Shown one piece after another: positions 44,076 through 53,401 of a DNA stretch of 64,000 nt. The translations under genes and the position numbers were made by a program. Every line of letters begins with the position of its first letter. Positions within the stretch are counted from its first letter, which is position 1. The notes under the pieces are model-generated. The model had not been told where the DNA came from and did no database searches. It saw only the letters and a program-made list of their open reading frames with translations. The DNA is from Pseudomonas sp. CCC3.1 (GTDB taxonomy: Bacteria > Pseudomonadota > Gammaproteobacteria > Pseudomonadales > Pseudomonadaceae), in contig NZ_CP133778.1 in the NCBI RefSeq assembly GCF_034347405.1, positions 3,782,001-3,846,000 on the forward strand, written 5' to 3'.

Positions 44076-44109
44076 GCTTGCGCTGGCCTCCATAAGGGGC
44101 GGCGCAAGC
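44076..44109 (+). other. Intergenic hairpin between arcA and arcB
   Basis: Inverted repeat GCTTGCGC ... GCGCAAGC with an 18-nt loop and no T tract. It could be an mRNA processing or stabilising structure; processing of the arc transcript is known in P. aeruginosa, but the site here is only inferred. Confidence 0.5.
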
Positions 44110-44137
44110 CGGTTAACCAGAAACCCAGGAGATCCCC

Positions 44138-45148
44138 ATGGCGTTTAACATGAAAAACCGCAGCCTGCTGAGCTTGGTTCATCACACCCCTCGTGAGCTG
44201 CACTTCTTGCTGGATCTGTCCCGTGACCTCAAGCGCGCCAAGTACACCGGTACTGAAGAGCCGCACTTGAAAGGCAAAAACATTGCGCTGATTTTCGAAA
44301 AAACCTCGACCCGCACCCGTTGTGCGTTTGAAGTGGCGGCCCACGACCAGGGCGCACACGTGACGTACATCGACCCGGTTTCTTCGCAAATCGGCCACAA
44401 AGAAAGCATGAAAGATACCGCCCGCGTTCTGGGCCGCATGTTTGACGCCATCGAATACCGTGGCTTTGAGCAAGTGGTTGTGGAAGAGCTGGCCAAGTAC
44501 GCCGGTGTGCCCGTGTTCAACGGCCTGACCGCCGAGTTCCACCCCACGCAAATGATCGCCGACGTGCTGACCATGCGTGAACACAGCGACAAGCCGTTGC
44601 ACAACATCAGCTATGCCTACCTGGGCGATGCCCGCAACAACATGGGCAACTCCCTGCTGCTGATCGGTGCCAAGCTGGGCATGGACGTGCGCATCGCGGC
44701 CCCTAAAGGCCTGTGGCCAGAAGAAGCGTTTGTTAAGCAGTGCGAAGAATTCGCCAAGGAAAGCGGTGCCAAAATCACCCTGACCGAAGACCCGAAAGCC
44801 GCCGTTAAAGGTGTGGACTTCATCCACACCGACGTTTGGGTATCGATGGGCGAGCCTGTTGAAGCCTGGAACGAACGCATCAAACTGCTGCTGCCGTATC
44901 AGGTCAATGCCGAGATGATCAAAGCGGCAGAGAACCCACGCGTGAAGTTCATGCACTGCCTGCCAGCGTTCCACAACAGTGAAACCAAAGTCGGCAAAGA
45001 CGTGGCAGAACACCACCCGAACCTGAAAAACGGCATTGAAGTGACAGAGGAAGTGTTCGAATCACCGGTCAACATTGCCTTTGAGCAAGCCGAAAACCGC
45101 ATGCACACCATCAAGGCAATTCTGGTAGCGGCTCTGGCTGATATCTAA
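44138..45148 (+). CDS. arcB: Ornithine carbamoyltransferase, catabolic
   Basis: 336 residues. Carbamoyl-phosphate site FEKTSTRTRCAFEV (about 50-63), ornithine-side motifs NGLTAEFHPTQMIADVLTM, and the HCLPAFHN block near residue 272. It phosphorolyses citrulline to ornithine and carbamoyl phosphate in the deiminase pathway. The operon place and length match catabolic ArcB rather than anabolic ArgF. A REPIN follows the stop. Confidence 0.95.
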   Translation: MAFNMKNRSLLSLVHHTPRELHFLLDLSRDLKRAKYTGTEEPHLKGKNIALIFEKTSTRTRCAFEVAAHDQGAHVTYIDPVSSQIGHKESMKDTARVLGRMFDAIEYRGFEQVVVEELAKYAGVPVFNGLTAEFHPTQMIADVLTMREHSDKPLHNISYAYLGDARNNMGNSLLLIGAKLGMDVRIAAPKGLWPEEAFVKQCEEFAKESGAKITLTEDPKAAVKGVDFIHTDVWVSMGEPVEAWNERIKLLLPYQVNAEMIKAAENPRVKFMHCLPAFHNSETKVGKDVAEHHPNLKNGIEVTEEVFESPVNIAFEQAENRMHTIKAILVAALADI

Positions 45149-45165
45149 CGCCCTAACGCCCATCC

Positions 45166-45233
45166 TGTAGGAGCGAGCTTGCCTCGCGATCTTTTAAACG
45201 ATCTAAAGATCGCGAGACGAGCTCGCTCCTACG
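45166..45233. repeat. REPIN between arcB and arcC
   Basis: 68-bp palindrome, arms TGTAGGAGCGAGCTTGCCTC and GAGACGAGCTCGCTCCTACG, centre TTTTAAACGATCTAAAG. It lies inside the arc operon, 17 bp after arcB. Confidence 0.92.
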
Positions 45234-45268
45234 GATCCGGCCCTCCCCTTTAAATAAGGACATTTTCT

Positions 45269-46198
45269 ATGCGTATCGTCGTTGCACTGGGCGGTAACGC
45301 CCTTCTGCGTCGCGGTCAGCCCATGACCGCTGACAACCAGCGCGAAAACATCCGCACCGCCACCGCCCAAATTGCCCGCATTGCCCCAGGCAACGAGCTG
45401 GTCGTGGCGCACGGTAACGGGCCTCAAGTCGGTCTGTTGTCACTGCAAGCCGCTGCCTACACAGACGTTGCGCCCTACCCGCTGGACGTACTCGGGGCTG
45501 AAACCGAAGGCATGATCGGTTACATGATCGAGCAAGAACTGGGCAATCTGCTGCCACAGGAGGCCGCGTTTGCCACCTTGCTGACCCAGGTCGAAGTCGA
45601 CCCCAAAGACCCGGCATTTCAGAACCCGACCAAACCGATCGGCCCGGTGTACAGCGAAGCCGACGCCAAGCGCCTGGCCGCTGAAAAAGGCTGGGACATT
45701 GCCCCGGATGGCGACAAGTTCCGCCGTGTAGTGCCAAGCCCCAAGCCCAAACACATCTTTGAGATCCGCCCGATCAAATGGCTGCTGGAAAAAGGCACTA
45801 TCGTGATCTGCGCAGGCGGTGGTGGCATCCCCACCATGTACGGCGAAGACGGCAAGCTGCGCGGCATCGAAGCGGTGATCGATAAAGACCTGGCCTCGTC
45901 CCTGCTGGCCCAACAGCTCAACAGCGACCTGCTGGTGATCGCCACGGACGTCAATGCAGCCTTTATCAACTGGGGCAAACCTGACCAGAAAGGCATTGCC
46001 CAAGCCCACCCGGACGAGCTGGAAAAACTCGGCTTTGCCTCGGGCTCCATGGGCCCGAAAGTCGAAGCGGCGTGCGAGTTTGCCCGCAAGACCGGCAAGA
46101 CTGCCGTGATCGGCGCACTGGCGGATATTGAAGCAATCGTTCAAGGTAAGGCTGGTACTCGGGTCAGCACCGAGAAATCTGGCATTACCTATTTCTGA
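45269..46198 (+). CDS. arcC: Carbamate kinase
   Basis: 309 residues, amino-acid kinase fold. The N-terminus RIVVALGGNALLRRGQP carries the phosphate-binding glycines. NELVVAHGNGPQVGLL, CAGGGGIPTMYGEDGK and the C-terminal GSMGPKVEAACEFARKTGK are family signatures. It uses carbamoyl phosphate to make ATP from ADP, the energy-yielding step of the pathway. AAGGA lies upstream. The stem GGCAGGC / GCCTGCC at 46206-46225 after the stop lacks a T tract and may end the operon only weakly. Confidence 0.95.
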   Translation: MRIVVALGGNALLRRGQPMTADNQRENIRTATAQIARIAPGNELVVAHGNGPQVGLLSLQAAAYTDVAPYPLDVLGAETEGMIGYMIEQELGNLLPQEAAFATLLTQVEVDPKDPAFQNPTKPIGPVYSEADAKRLAAEKGWDIAPDGDKFRRVVPSPKPKHIFEIRPIKWLLEKGTIVICAGGGGIPTMYGEDGKLRGIEAVIDKDLASSLLAQQLNSDLLVIATDVNAAFINWGKPDQKGIAQAHPDELEKLGFASGSMGPKVEAACEFARKTGKTAVIGALADIEAIVQGKAGTRVSTEKSGITYF

Positions 46199-46255
46199 AC
46201 CCAAAGGCAGGCTTCGCGGCCTGCCCTTGACTACTTAGCCCCAAGGAGCAGCCCT

Positions 46256-46615
46256 ATGGCCTCGTTCGAACCCGGTCACCTGCATATCCATCGTGAGCCG
46301 CTTCAGCCCGGCGACTTTGGCTATGACATCAAAATCGATTACCAGGTCGTTCAGGATCCCAAGGAAGGCAAGTCGATGCAGTTCGACATGCACGGCCAGA
46401 TCAATGGCAAGGAATTCAAGGACTCGTTCACGCTGCCCAAGGACATGGCGTTCGACTTCGCCCGAGTCGGCTTCAAGATTGCAGTGAAAAACGGCATTCC
46501 GAGTAATGCGAACATTCTGTCGATGCACAAATACTACGACTTGATGTTCAAGGACGTACGAGAGCAACTCGACGTCAAGCCAGGCGACCCAGTTAAACCC
46601 GAGCACCTGGAATAA
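46256..46615 (+). CDS. DUF5064 family protein
   Basis: 119 residues, no signal peptide or membrane helix. It starts MASFEPGHLHIHREPLQPGD, followed by alternating beta strands (YDIKIDYQVVQ, MQFDMHGQINGKEFKDSF) and a C-terminal helix. The sequence resembles the Pseudomonas-restricted DUF5064 group; no function is known. AAGGAGC precedes the ATG. It lies between arcC and gcsR and is followed directly by a REPIN, so it may be the last gene of the arc transcript. Confidence 0.7.
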   Translation: MASFEPGHLHIHREPLQPGDFGYDIKIDYQVVQDPKEGKSMQFDMHGQINGKEFKDSFTLPKDMAFDFARVGFKIAVKNGIPSNANILSMHKYYDLMFKDVREQLDVKPGDPVKPEHLE

Positions 46616-46625
46616 CCCCAGCCCC

Positions 46626-46698
46626 TGTAGGAGCGAGCTTGCCTCGCGATCTTTTGATCTTTAAAAGCAAAAGATCGCGAGGCAAGCTCGCTCCTACA
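46626..46698. repeat. REPIN upstream of gcsR
   Basis: 73-bp palindrome with intact arms and an enlarged centre (TTTTGATCTTTAAAAGCAAAAG). It leaves only about 75 bp before the gcsR start for a promoter. Confidence 0.92.
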
Positions 46699-46772
46699 CA
46701 CGACCCAAATTTCACCAATCCTCCCCGCCAAGGCATACTGGCCACCCCTTGGCCGAAGTTCTCCTCGTTCCC

Positions 46773-48281
46773 ATGCGTATCCATGTCAGTTTTATCGACC
46801 GTGTCGGCATCACCCAGGAAGTTCTGGCGTTGCTCGGCGGGCGTAATCTCAATCTGGATGCGGTGGAGATGGTTCCGCCCAACGTTTACATCGATGCCCC
46901 GACCCTCAGCCCGCAAGTGCTCGACGAACTGCGCGAAGCGCTGTTCCGGGTCAACGGTGTGCAGTCGGTGATGGTGGTCGACATCCTCCCCGGCCAACGC
47001 CGCCACCTGCAACTCGATGCACTGCTCGCCGCCATGGCTGACCCGGTTCTGGCGCTGGACAGCGACGGGCATGTGCTGCTGGCCAACCCGGCACTGGTGA
47101 CGCTGTACGGCCGCGACCCGACCGGTGAAAGCATCGGCGAGCTGTTCAGCGATCCGGGCTTGCTGAATGTGTTGCTGGAAAACGGTTTTCGCCTGCCCCT
47201 GCGCGAGGTCACGCTTAACGGCCATCCGCTGATGCTCGACGCCACACCGATTACCGATGCCGGTGCCCTGCTCACGCTGTACCAGCCGAGCCGCATTGGT
47301 GAACGTCTGGCCGCGCTGCACCACGACCACGCTGAAGGCTTTGACGCATTGCTTGGTGACTCGCCTGCGATCCGCACCCTAAAAGCCCGTGCGCAACGCG
47401 TGGCTGCGCTGGATGCTCCATTATTGATTCAAGGTGAGACCGGCACCGGCAAAGAACTGGTGGCCCGCGCCTGTCACGCCATCAGCGCCCGTTTTGCGGC
47501 GCCGTTTCTGGCCTTGAACTGCGCCGCGCTCCCGGAAAACCTGGCCGAAAGCGAACTGTTCGGTTATGCCCCCGGCGCCTTCACCGGCGCACAACGCGGT
47601 GGCAAGCCGGGGCTGATGGAACTGGCCAACCATGGCACGGTGTTTCTGGATGAAATCGCTGAAATGTCGCCGTACCTGCAAGCCAAGCTGCTGCGCTTTT
47701 TGAATGACGGCAGCTTCCGTCGGGTCGGTGGCGAGCGCGAGGTCAAGGTCAATGTGCGTATCCTCAGCGCCACACACCGCAACCTCGAAAAAATGGTCAA
47801 CGAGGGCACGTTTCGCGAAGACCTGTTCTATCGCCTCAACGTGCTGAGCATCGAAGTGCCGCCGCTGCGCGAGCGCGGCCAAGATATTTTGCTGCTCGCG
47901 CGAACGTTCATGCAGCAGGCCTGCACGCAAATCCAGCGCCCCGTGTGCCGCCTCGCACCGGGCACTTACCCGGCGCTGTTGGGCAATCGCTGGCCGGGAA
48001 ATGTGCGCCAATTGCAGAACGTGATCTTTCGCGCGGCCGCCATCTGCGAAAGCACGCTGGTGGACATTGGCGACCTGGACATTGCCGGAACCTCGGTGGC
48101 GCGCCAAGGTGACGGCGAAATTGAAACCCTCGAGCACGCCGTTGAATCCTTCGAAAAGGCGCTGCTGGAAAAGCTCTACATCAGCTACCCCTCGACCCGG
48201 CAGTTGGCCAGCCGTCTGCAAACCTCGCACACGGCCATTGCGCACCGGCTGCGTAAGTACGGCATCCCAGGAAAAAATTAA
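46773..48281 (+). CDS. gcsR: Sigma-54-dependent activator of glycine catabolism (TyrR-like)
   Basis: 502 residues. The N-terminal ACT domain (1 to about 72, RIHVSFIDRVGITQEVLALL) is followed by PAS (about 80-170), then the AAA+ domain with Walker A GETGTGKE (221-228), the sigma-54 contact GAFTGA (268-273) and Walker B FLDE (291-294). The C-terminal TyrR-type HTH is STRQLASRLQTSHTAIAHRL. It corresponds to P. aeruginosa GcsR, which activates gcvH2-gcvP2 in response to glycine. The downstream operon has a sigma-54 promoter and two matching palindromes. Start ATG 46773; no clear Shine-Dalgarno. Confidence 0.92.
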   Translation: MRIHVSFIDRVGITQEVLALLGGRNLNLDAVEMVPPNVYIDAPTLSPQVLDELREALFRVNGVQSVMVVDILPGQRRHLQLDALLAAMADPVLALDSDGHVLLANPALVTLYGRDPTGESIGELFSDPGLLNVLLENGFRLPLREVTLNGHPLMLDATPITDAGALLTLYQPSRIGERLAALHHDHAEGFDALLGDSPAIRTLKARAQRVAALDAPLLIQGETGTGKELVARACHAISARFAAPFLALNCAALPENLAESELFGYAPGAFTGAQRGGKPGLMELANHGTVFLDEIAEMSPYLQAKLLRFLNDGSFRRVGGEREVKVNVRILSATHRNLEKMVNEGTFREDLFYRLNVLSIEVPPLRERGQDILLLARTFMQQACTQIQRPVCRLAPGTYPALLGNRWPGNVRQLQNVIFRAAAICESTLVDIGDLDIAGTSVARQGDGEIETLEHAVESFEKALLEKLYISYPSTRQLASRLQTSHTAIAHRLRKYGIPGKN

Positions 48282-48289
48282 CCCCCCTT

Positions 48290-48356
48290 TGTAGGAGCGA
48301 GCTTGCCTCGCGATCTTTTTAAGATCAAAAGATCGCGAGGCAAGCTCGCTCCTACA
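48290..48356. repeat. REPIN between gcsR and gcv operon
   Basis: 67-bp palindrome with intact arms and a short centre (CTTTTTAAGATCAAAAG). It begins 9 bp after the gcsR stop and ends 24 bp before the first GcsR-like site. Confidence 0.92.
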
Positions 48357-48379
48357 AGGGCGTATTGAATTCATTCCAC

Positions 48380-48397
48380 TGGAACGATTTCGATACA
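48380..48397. promoter_or_regulatory. GcsR binding site 1
   Basis: TGGAACGATTTCGATACA, an imperfect palindrome of the form TGtAACG-N4-CGnTACA reported for GcsR. It is 163 bp upstream of the -24 element, a usual enhancer distance for a sigma-54 activator. Confidence 0.65.
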
Positions 48398-48460
48398 CGC
48401 ACGCCAATCCTCAGTAGCTCAAGGCTTTGATCCTCTTGGATTTTTTAATGCCGCTGGCAC

Positions 48461-48478
48461 TGTATCGATTTCGCTACA
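48461..48478. promoter_or_regulatory. GcsR binding site 2
   Basis: TGTATCGATTTCGCTACA has better symmetry (TGTA...TACA), with the same ATTT spacer as site 1. It lies 81 bp after site 1 and 82 bp before the -24 element. Confidence 0.68.
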
Positions 48479-48542
48479 GCACGCCATTCAAATCCCCTTC
48501 AAAAAATACTCAACCACCTGATAAATAAGACTTTTATCAAAG

Positions 48543-48558
48543 TGGCAACCTTCTTGCA
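48543..48558 (+). promoter_or_regulatory. Sigma-54 promoter of gcvH
   Basis: TGGCAACCTTCTTGCA has the invariant GG and GC ten bases apart, matching TGGCAC-N5-TTGCA with one change. The predicted start lies about 12 bp downstream, leaving a leader of about 65 nt before gcvH. Confidence 0.85.
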
Positions 48559-48636
48559 GTGAACTCGTCCATTGGCTCGACCTGCGCGAGCATTACACCT
48601 GTGACCACCAGACACGTCTGGCCCTGAGGAGTTTCG

Positions 48637-49020
48637 ATGAGCGAATTGCGTTTTACTGAAGACCACGAATGGCTGCGTGCCGAAGCCGATGGCAGCGTGA
48701 CCGTGGGCATTACTGCTTTTGCGCAAAACGCTTTGGGCGATGTGGTGTTTGTTCAACTGCCTGAGTTGCAGGCTTACGCCAAAGGCGCAGAAGCCGCCAC
48801 CGTTGAGTCAGTCAAGGCCGCCAGCGGCGTCTACATGCCATTGGATGGCGAAGTGCTCGAAGTGAATCCCGCGCTCGACAGCAGCCCGGAACTGGTCAAC
48901 GAAGACCCGCTGGGGCAAGGCTGGTTCTTCCGCTTCAAGCCTGCTGATGCCCATGCCGTCGACACGTTGTTGAATCAGGACGCGTACGACCGCCTGATCA
49001 AAGCCAACGCCCAAGCCTGA
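48637..49020 (+). CDS. gcvH: Glycine cleavage system H protein
   Basis: 127 residues. It is the lipoyl carrier protein; the lipoylated residue is Lys60 in AATVESVKAASGVY. The flanking GITAFAQNALGDVVFVQLPE and NEDPLGQGWFFR blocks match GcvH. It shuttles the aminomethyl group between GcvP and GcvT. GAGGAG precedes the ATG. First gene of the operon driven by the sigma-54 promoter. Confidence 0.96.
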   Translation: MSELRFTEDHEWLRAEADGSVTVGITAFAQNALGDVVFVQLPELQAYAKGAEAATVESVKAASGVYMPLDGEVLEVNPALDSSPELVNEDPLGQGWFFRFKPADAHAVDTLLNQDAYDRLIKANAQA

Positions 49021-49030
49021 GGAATTCACC

Positions 49031-51889
49031 ATGACTATCACTCTCAGCACCGCCAATGAATTCATCGCGCGCCACATTGGCCCGCGTCAGGCCGACGAGC
49101 ACGCCATGCTCGCCACGCTTGGTTTTGAATCGCTGGAAGCCCTCAGCGCCAGCGTGATCCCGGAAAGCATCAAGGGCACCAGCGTTCTGAACCTGCCAGC
49201 CGGCCAAAGCGAAGCCGATGCACTGGCTTCGATCAAGGCCATCGCCACCAAAAACCAGCTGTGTAAAACCTATATCGGTCAAGGCTATTACAACTGCCAC
49301 ACGCCTTCGCCGATCTTGCGCAACCTGCTGGAAAACCCGGCCTGGTACACCGCTTACACGCCGTATCAGCCAGAAATTTCCCAGGGCCGACTCGAATCGC
49401 TGCTCAATTTCCAGACGCTGATCAGCGACCTCACTGGCCTGCCGATTGCCAACGCGTCACTGCTCGACGAGGCCACCGCCGCTGCCGAAGCCATGACCTT
49501 CTGCAAACGCCTGAGCAAGAACAAAACCAGCCACAGCTTCTTTGCCTCCAGCCACTGCCACCCGCAAACCCTGGATGTGCTGCGCACCCGCGCCGAGCCG
49601 CTGGGGATTGAAGTGGTGGTCGGTGATGAGCGCGAGTTGAGCGATGTGTCGACATTCTTCGGCGCGCTGCTGCAATACCCGGCCAGCAATGGCGATGTGT
49701 TCGACTACCGCGAGCTGGTAGAACGCTTCCACGCGGCTAACGCACTGGTGGCCGTAGCGGCTGATTTGCTGGCCCTGACCTTGCTGACCCCGCCGGGTGA
49801 GTTCGGCGCCGACGTGGCCATTGGCAGCGCCCAGCGTTTTGGCGTGCCACTGGGTTTCGGCGGCCCGCACGCGGCGTATTTCTCGACCCGCGACGCGTTT
49901 AAGCGTGACATGCCGGGGCGTCTGGTCGGTGTTTCGGTCGACCGCCATGGCCAGCCTGCGCTGCGCTTGGCAATGCAAACCCGCGAGCAACATATCCGCC
50001 GCGAAAAGGCCACCAGCAACATCTGCACCGCCCAAGTGCTGCTGGCCAACATCGCCAGCATGTACGCCGTGTACCACGGCCCTAAAGGCCTGACGCACAT
50101 CGCTCAGCGCATTCATCAGCTGACCGCGATTCTGGCGCAAGGCCTGACGGCGCTGGGGCTGAAGGTTGAACAACACCAGTTCTTCGACACCTTGACCCTG
50201 AACACCGGCAGCCACACGAACGCCCTGCACGCCAAGGCGCATGCTCAGCAGATCAACCTGCGCGTGGTCGACAGCGAGCGCCTGGGCCTGTCGCTGGACG
50301 AAACCAGCAGCCAGTCCGACGTGATCGCGTTGTGGACGCTGCTCGCCGCTGACGGCCAGGCATTGCCTGACTTTGACGCGCTGGCGCAATCGGTAAAAGG
50401 CACCCTGCCCGCGGCCTTGCTGCGCCAATCGCCGATTCTGACCCACCCGGTGTTCAACCGTTATCACTCCGAAACCGAGCTGATGCGTTACCTGCGTCGC
50501 CTGGCCGACAAGGACCTGGCGCTGGACCGCACCATGATCCCGCTGGGCTCGTGCACCATGAAGCTCAACGCCGCCAGTGAAATGATCCCGGTGACCTGGG
50601 CCGAGTTCGGCAACCTGCACCCGTTTGCACCCGCCGAGCAAAGCCTGGGCTACCAGCAACTGACCAGCGAACTGGAAGCCATGCTCTGCGCGGCCACCGG
50701 CTACGACGCGATCTCGCTGCAACCCAACGCCGGCTCTCAAGGGGAATACGCAGGCTTGCTGGCCATTCGCGCCTATCACCAGAGCCGTGGCGAAGAACGC
50801 CGCGACATCTGCCTGATCCCGTCCTCGGCGCACGGCACCAACCCAGCCACCGCCAACATGGCAGGCATGCGCGTGGTCGTGACCGCCTGTGATGCACGCG
50901 GCAACGTCGACATCGAAGACCTGCGCGCCAAAGCCATCGAGCACCGCGAGCACCTCGCCGCCCTGATGATCACTTACCCGTCGACCCACGGCGTGTTCGA
51001 AGAAGGCATCCGCGAAATCTGCGCCATCATTCATGACAACGGCGGCCAGGTGTACATCGACGGCGCCAACATGAACGCCATGGTCGGCTTGTGCGCGCCG
51101 GGCAAGTTCGGTGGCGACGTATCGCACCTCAACCTGCACAAAACCTTCTGCATCCCGCATGGCGGTGGCGGCCCGGGCGTTGGCCCGATTGGCGTCAAGT
51201 CGCACCTCACGCCGTTCCTGCCGGGCCACGCCAGCATGCAACGCAAAGAAGGCGCGGTCTGCGCAGCACCGTTTGGCAGCGCGAGCATTCTGCCGATCAC
51301 CTGGATGTACATCCGCATGATGGGCGGCGAAGGCCTGAAACGCGCTTCGCAGTTGGCGATTCTGAACGCCAACTACATCGCCCGCCGTCTCGAAGAGCAC
51401 TACCCTGTGCTGTACTCGGGCGCCAACGGCCTGGTCGCACACGAATGCATCCTCGACCTGCGCCCGCTCAAGGAAAGCAGCGGCATCAGCGTGGATGACG
51501 TGGCCAAGCGCCTGATCGACTTTGGCTTCCACGCCCCGACCATGTCATTCCCGGTGGCGGGCACGTTGATGATCGAGCCGACTGAAAGTGAGTCCAAGGA
51601 AGAACTGGACCGTTTCTGCGAAGCGATGATCCGCATCCGCGAAGAGATTCGTGCAGTCGAAAACGGCAGCCTCGACAAAGAAGACAACCCGCTGAAAAAC
51701 GCCCCGCACACAGCGGCCGAAATCGTTGGCGAGTGGGCTCACCCCTACAGCCGTGAGCAAGCGGTGTACCCGGTAGCGTCCTTGATCGAAGGCAAATACT
51801 GGCCGCCGGTGGGCCGTGTCGACAACGTGTTCGGCGACCGCAACCTGGTCTGCGCGTGCCCGTCAATCGAGAACTATCAGGAGGCTTGA
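49031..51889 (+). CDS. gcvP: Glycine dehydrogenase (decarboxylating), P protein
   Basis: 952 residues, the long fused form of GcvP with two homologous halves. The N-terminal half starts FIARHIGPRQADEHAMLATL. The C-terminal half has the PLP lysine Lys704 in HLNLHKTFCIPHGGGGPG and AHGTNPATANMAGM. It decarboxylates glycine and passes the aminomethyl group to GcvH. It starts 10 bp after gcvH. A REPIN follows the stop, occupying the place where glyA2 lies in P. aeruginosa. Confidence 0.97.
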   Translation: MTITLSTANEFIARHIGPRQADEHAMLATLGFESLEALSASVIPESIKGTSVLNLPAGQSEADALASIKAIATKNQLCKTYIGQGYYNCHTPSPILRNLLENPAWYTAYTPYQPEISQGRLESLLNFQTLISDLTGLPIANASLLDEATAAAEAMTFCKRLSKNKTSHSFFASSHCHPQTLDVLRTRAEPLGIEVVVGDERELSDVSTFFGALLQYPASNGDVFDYRELVERFHAANALVAVAADLLALTLLTPPGEFGADVAIGSAQRFGVPLGFGGPHAAYFSTRDAFKRDMPGRLVGVSVDRHGQPALRLAMQTREQHIRREKATSNICTAQVLLANIASMYAVYHGPKGLTHIAQRIHQLTAILAQGLTALGLKVEQHQFFDTLTLNTGSHTNALHAKAHAQQINLRVVDSERLGLSLDETSSQSDVIALWTLLAADGQALPDFDALAQSVKGTLPAALLRQSPILTHPVFNRYHSETELMRYLRRLADKDLALDRTMIPLGSCTMKLNAASEMIPVTWAEFGNLHPFAPAEQSLGYQQLTSELEAMLCAATGYDAISLQPNAGSQGEYAGLLAIRAYHQSRGEERRDICLIPSSAHGTNPATANMAGMRVVVTACDARGNVDIEDLRAKAIEHREHLAALMITYPSTHGVFEEGIREICAIIHDNGGQVYIDGANMNAMVGLCAPGKFGGDVSHLNLHKTFCIPHGGGGPGVGPIGVKSHLTPFLPGHASMQRKEGAVCAAPFGSASILPITWMYIRMMGGEGLKRASQLAILNANYIARRLEEHYPVLYSGANGLVAHECILDLRPLKESSGISVDDVAKRLIDFGFHAPTMSFPVAGTLMIEPTESESKEELDRFCEAMIRIREEIRAVENGSLDKEDNPLKNAPHTAAEIVGEWAHPYSREQAVYPVASLIEGKYWPPVGRVDNVFGDRNLVCACPSIENYQEA

Positions 51890-51898
51890 TCCCGATCT

Positions 51899-51965
51899 GT
51901 AGGAGCGAGCTTGCCTCGCGATCTTTTGATCTTTTAAAAGATCGCGAGACGAGCTCGCTCCTACA
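51899..51965. repeat. REPIN between gcvP and sdaA
   Basis: 67-bp palindrome, arms TGTAGGAGCGAGCTTGCCTC and GAGACGAGCTCGCTCCTACA, centre TTTTGATCTTTTAAAAG. It starts 9 bp after gcvP, inside the presumed operon. Confidence 0.92.
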
Positions 51966-52007
51966 CGTTTTGCTTGCCAATACACCGATAAGAAACCGGA
52001 GAACCCT

Positions 52008-53384
52008 ATGTCTTTAAGCGTGTTCGACCTGTTCAAGATTGGCATCGGCCCCTCCAGCTCTCATACCGTCGGTCCCATGCGTGCCGCTGCGCGGTTTGTC
52101 GAAGGCTTGCGGCGTGACGACCTGCTGCACAGCACGGCCTGCGTAAAAGTAGAGCTTTATGGCTCCCTCGGCGCCACCGGCAAGGGGCACGGCAGCGACA
52201 AGGCCGTGTTGCTGGGGCTTGAAGGTGAACACCCGGACACCGTTAACACCGAAACCGTGGCCGAACGTTTGGCGGCCATTCGCAGCAGCGGGCGTTTGAA
52301 TCTGCTGGGCGAACACCCCATCGAATTCAACGAAAAGCTGCACCTCGCGATGATTCGCAAACCCCTGCCCTTTCACCCCAACGGCATGATTTTTCGCGCC
52401 CTGGATGCGGCTGGTATTCAGATCCGCAGCCGCGAGTATTACTCGGTCGGCGGTGGTTTTGTGGTGGATGAAGGCGCCGCAGGCGCTGACCGCATTGTCG
52501 AAGACAGCACCGAGCTCAAGTACCCGTTCAAAACCGCCAAGGATCTGCTGCACCATTGCGCCACGCACAACCTGTCGATCAGCCAGGTGATGCTGGCTAA
52601 TGAAAGCGCCTGGCGCCCCGAAGCCGAAACCCGCAGCGGTTTGCTGCACATCTGGCAGGTCATGCAGGACTGCGTGAGCGCGGGCTGTCGCAATGAAGGG
52701 ATTTTACCCGGTGGCTTGAAGGTCAAACGCCGGGCCGCCGCGCTGCATCGTCAACTGTGCGCCAACCCTGAAGCCGCGCTGCGCGATGCGTTGTCCGTGC
52801 TCGACTGGGTCAACCTGTACGCGCTGGCGGTCAATGAAGAAAACGCCAACGGCGGACGCGTGGTCACGGCCCCCACCAACGGCGCGGCGGGGATTATTCC
52901 GGCCGTGCTGCATTACTACATGCGCTTTATCGGCGGCGCCAACGAAGACGGCGTGGTGCGGTTTTTGCTGACCGCAGCCGCCATCGGCATTTTGTACAAA
53001 GAAAACGCCTCGATCTCGGGCGCCGAAGTTGGCTGTCAGGGCGAGGTCGGCGTGGCCTGTTCCATGGCCGCCGGCGCGTTGTGCGAGGTGCTGGGCGGCA
53101 GCGTGCAGCAGGTCGAAAACGCTGCCGAGATTGGCATGGAGCATAACCTCGGCCTCACCTGTGACCCGATTGGCGGGCTGGTGCAAGTGCCGTGCATCGA
53201 GCGCAACGCCATGGGTTCAGTCAAGGCCATCAACGCCGTGCGCATGGCCTTGCGCGGCGACGGCCAGCACTTTGTCTCGCTCGACAAGGTGATCCGTACC
53301 ATGCGCCAGACCGGCGCCGACATGAAAAGCAAATACAAAGAGACCGCCCGCGGCGGTCTGGCTGTCAACATTATTGAGTGCTGA
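52008..53384 (+). CDS. sdaA: L-serine ammonia-lyase, iron-sulfur type
   Basis: 458 residues, the single-chain form. SVFDLFKIGIGPSSSHTVGP is the N-terminal signature. Cysteines for the 4Fe-4S cluster lie in the C-terminal part (VGCQGEVGVACSMAAGALCE, LTCDPIGGLVQVPCIERN). It deaminates serine to pyruvate, draining serine made from glycine. GGAG precedes the ATG. Its place in the gcv operon matches Pseudomonas sdaA. Confidence 0.95.
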   Translation: MSLSVFDLFKIGIGPSSSHTVGPMRAAARFVEGLRRDDLLHSTACVKVELYGSLGATGKGHGSDKAVLLGLEGEHPDTVNTETVAERLAAIRSSGRLNLLGEHPIEFNEKLHLAMIRKPLPFHPNGMIFRALDAAGIQIRSREYYSVGGGFVVDEGAAGADRIVEDSTELKYPFKTAKDLLHHCATHNLSISQVMLANESAWRPEAETRSGLLHIWQVMQDCVSAGCRNEGILPGGLKVKRRAAALHRQLCANPEAALRDALSVLDWVNLYALAVNEENANGGRVVTAPTNGAAGIIPAVLHYYMRFIGGANEDGVVRFLLTAAAIGILYKENASISGAEVGCQGEVGVACSMAAGALCEVLGGSVQQVENAAEIGMEHNLGLTCDPIGGLVQVPCIERNAMGSVKAINAVRMALRGDGQHFVSLDKVIRTMRQTGADMKSKYKETARGGLAVNIIEC

Positions 53385-53401
53385 TTTTCAAGGAGTCACG
53401 A

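Noticed and set aside
49457..51532. Antisense open frame of 691 codons opposite gcvP
   Set aside because: It is the complement of a high-GC coding gene; the sequence is His/Gln/Val-rich without any domain, and gcvP is certain.
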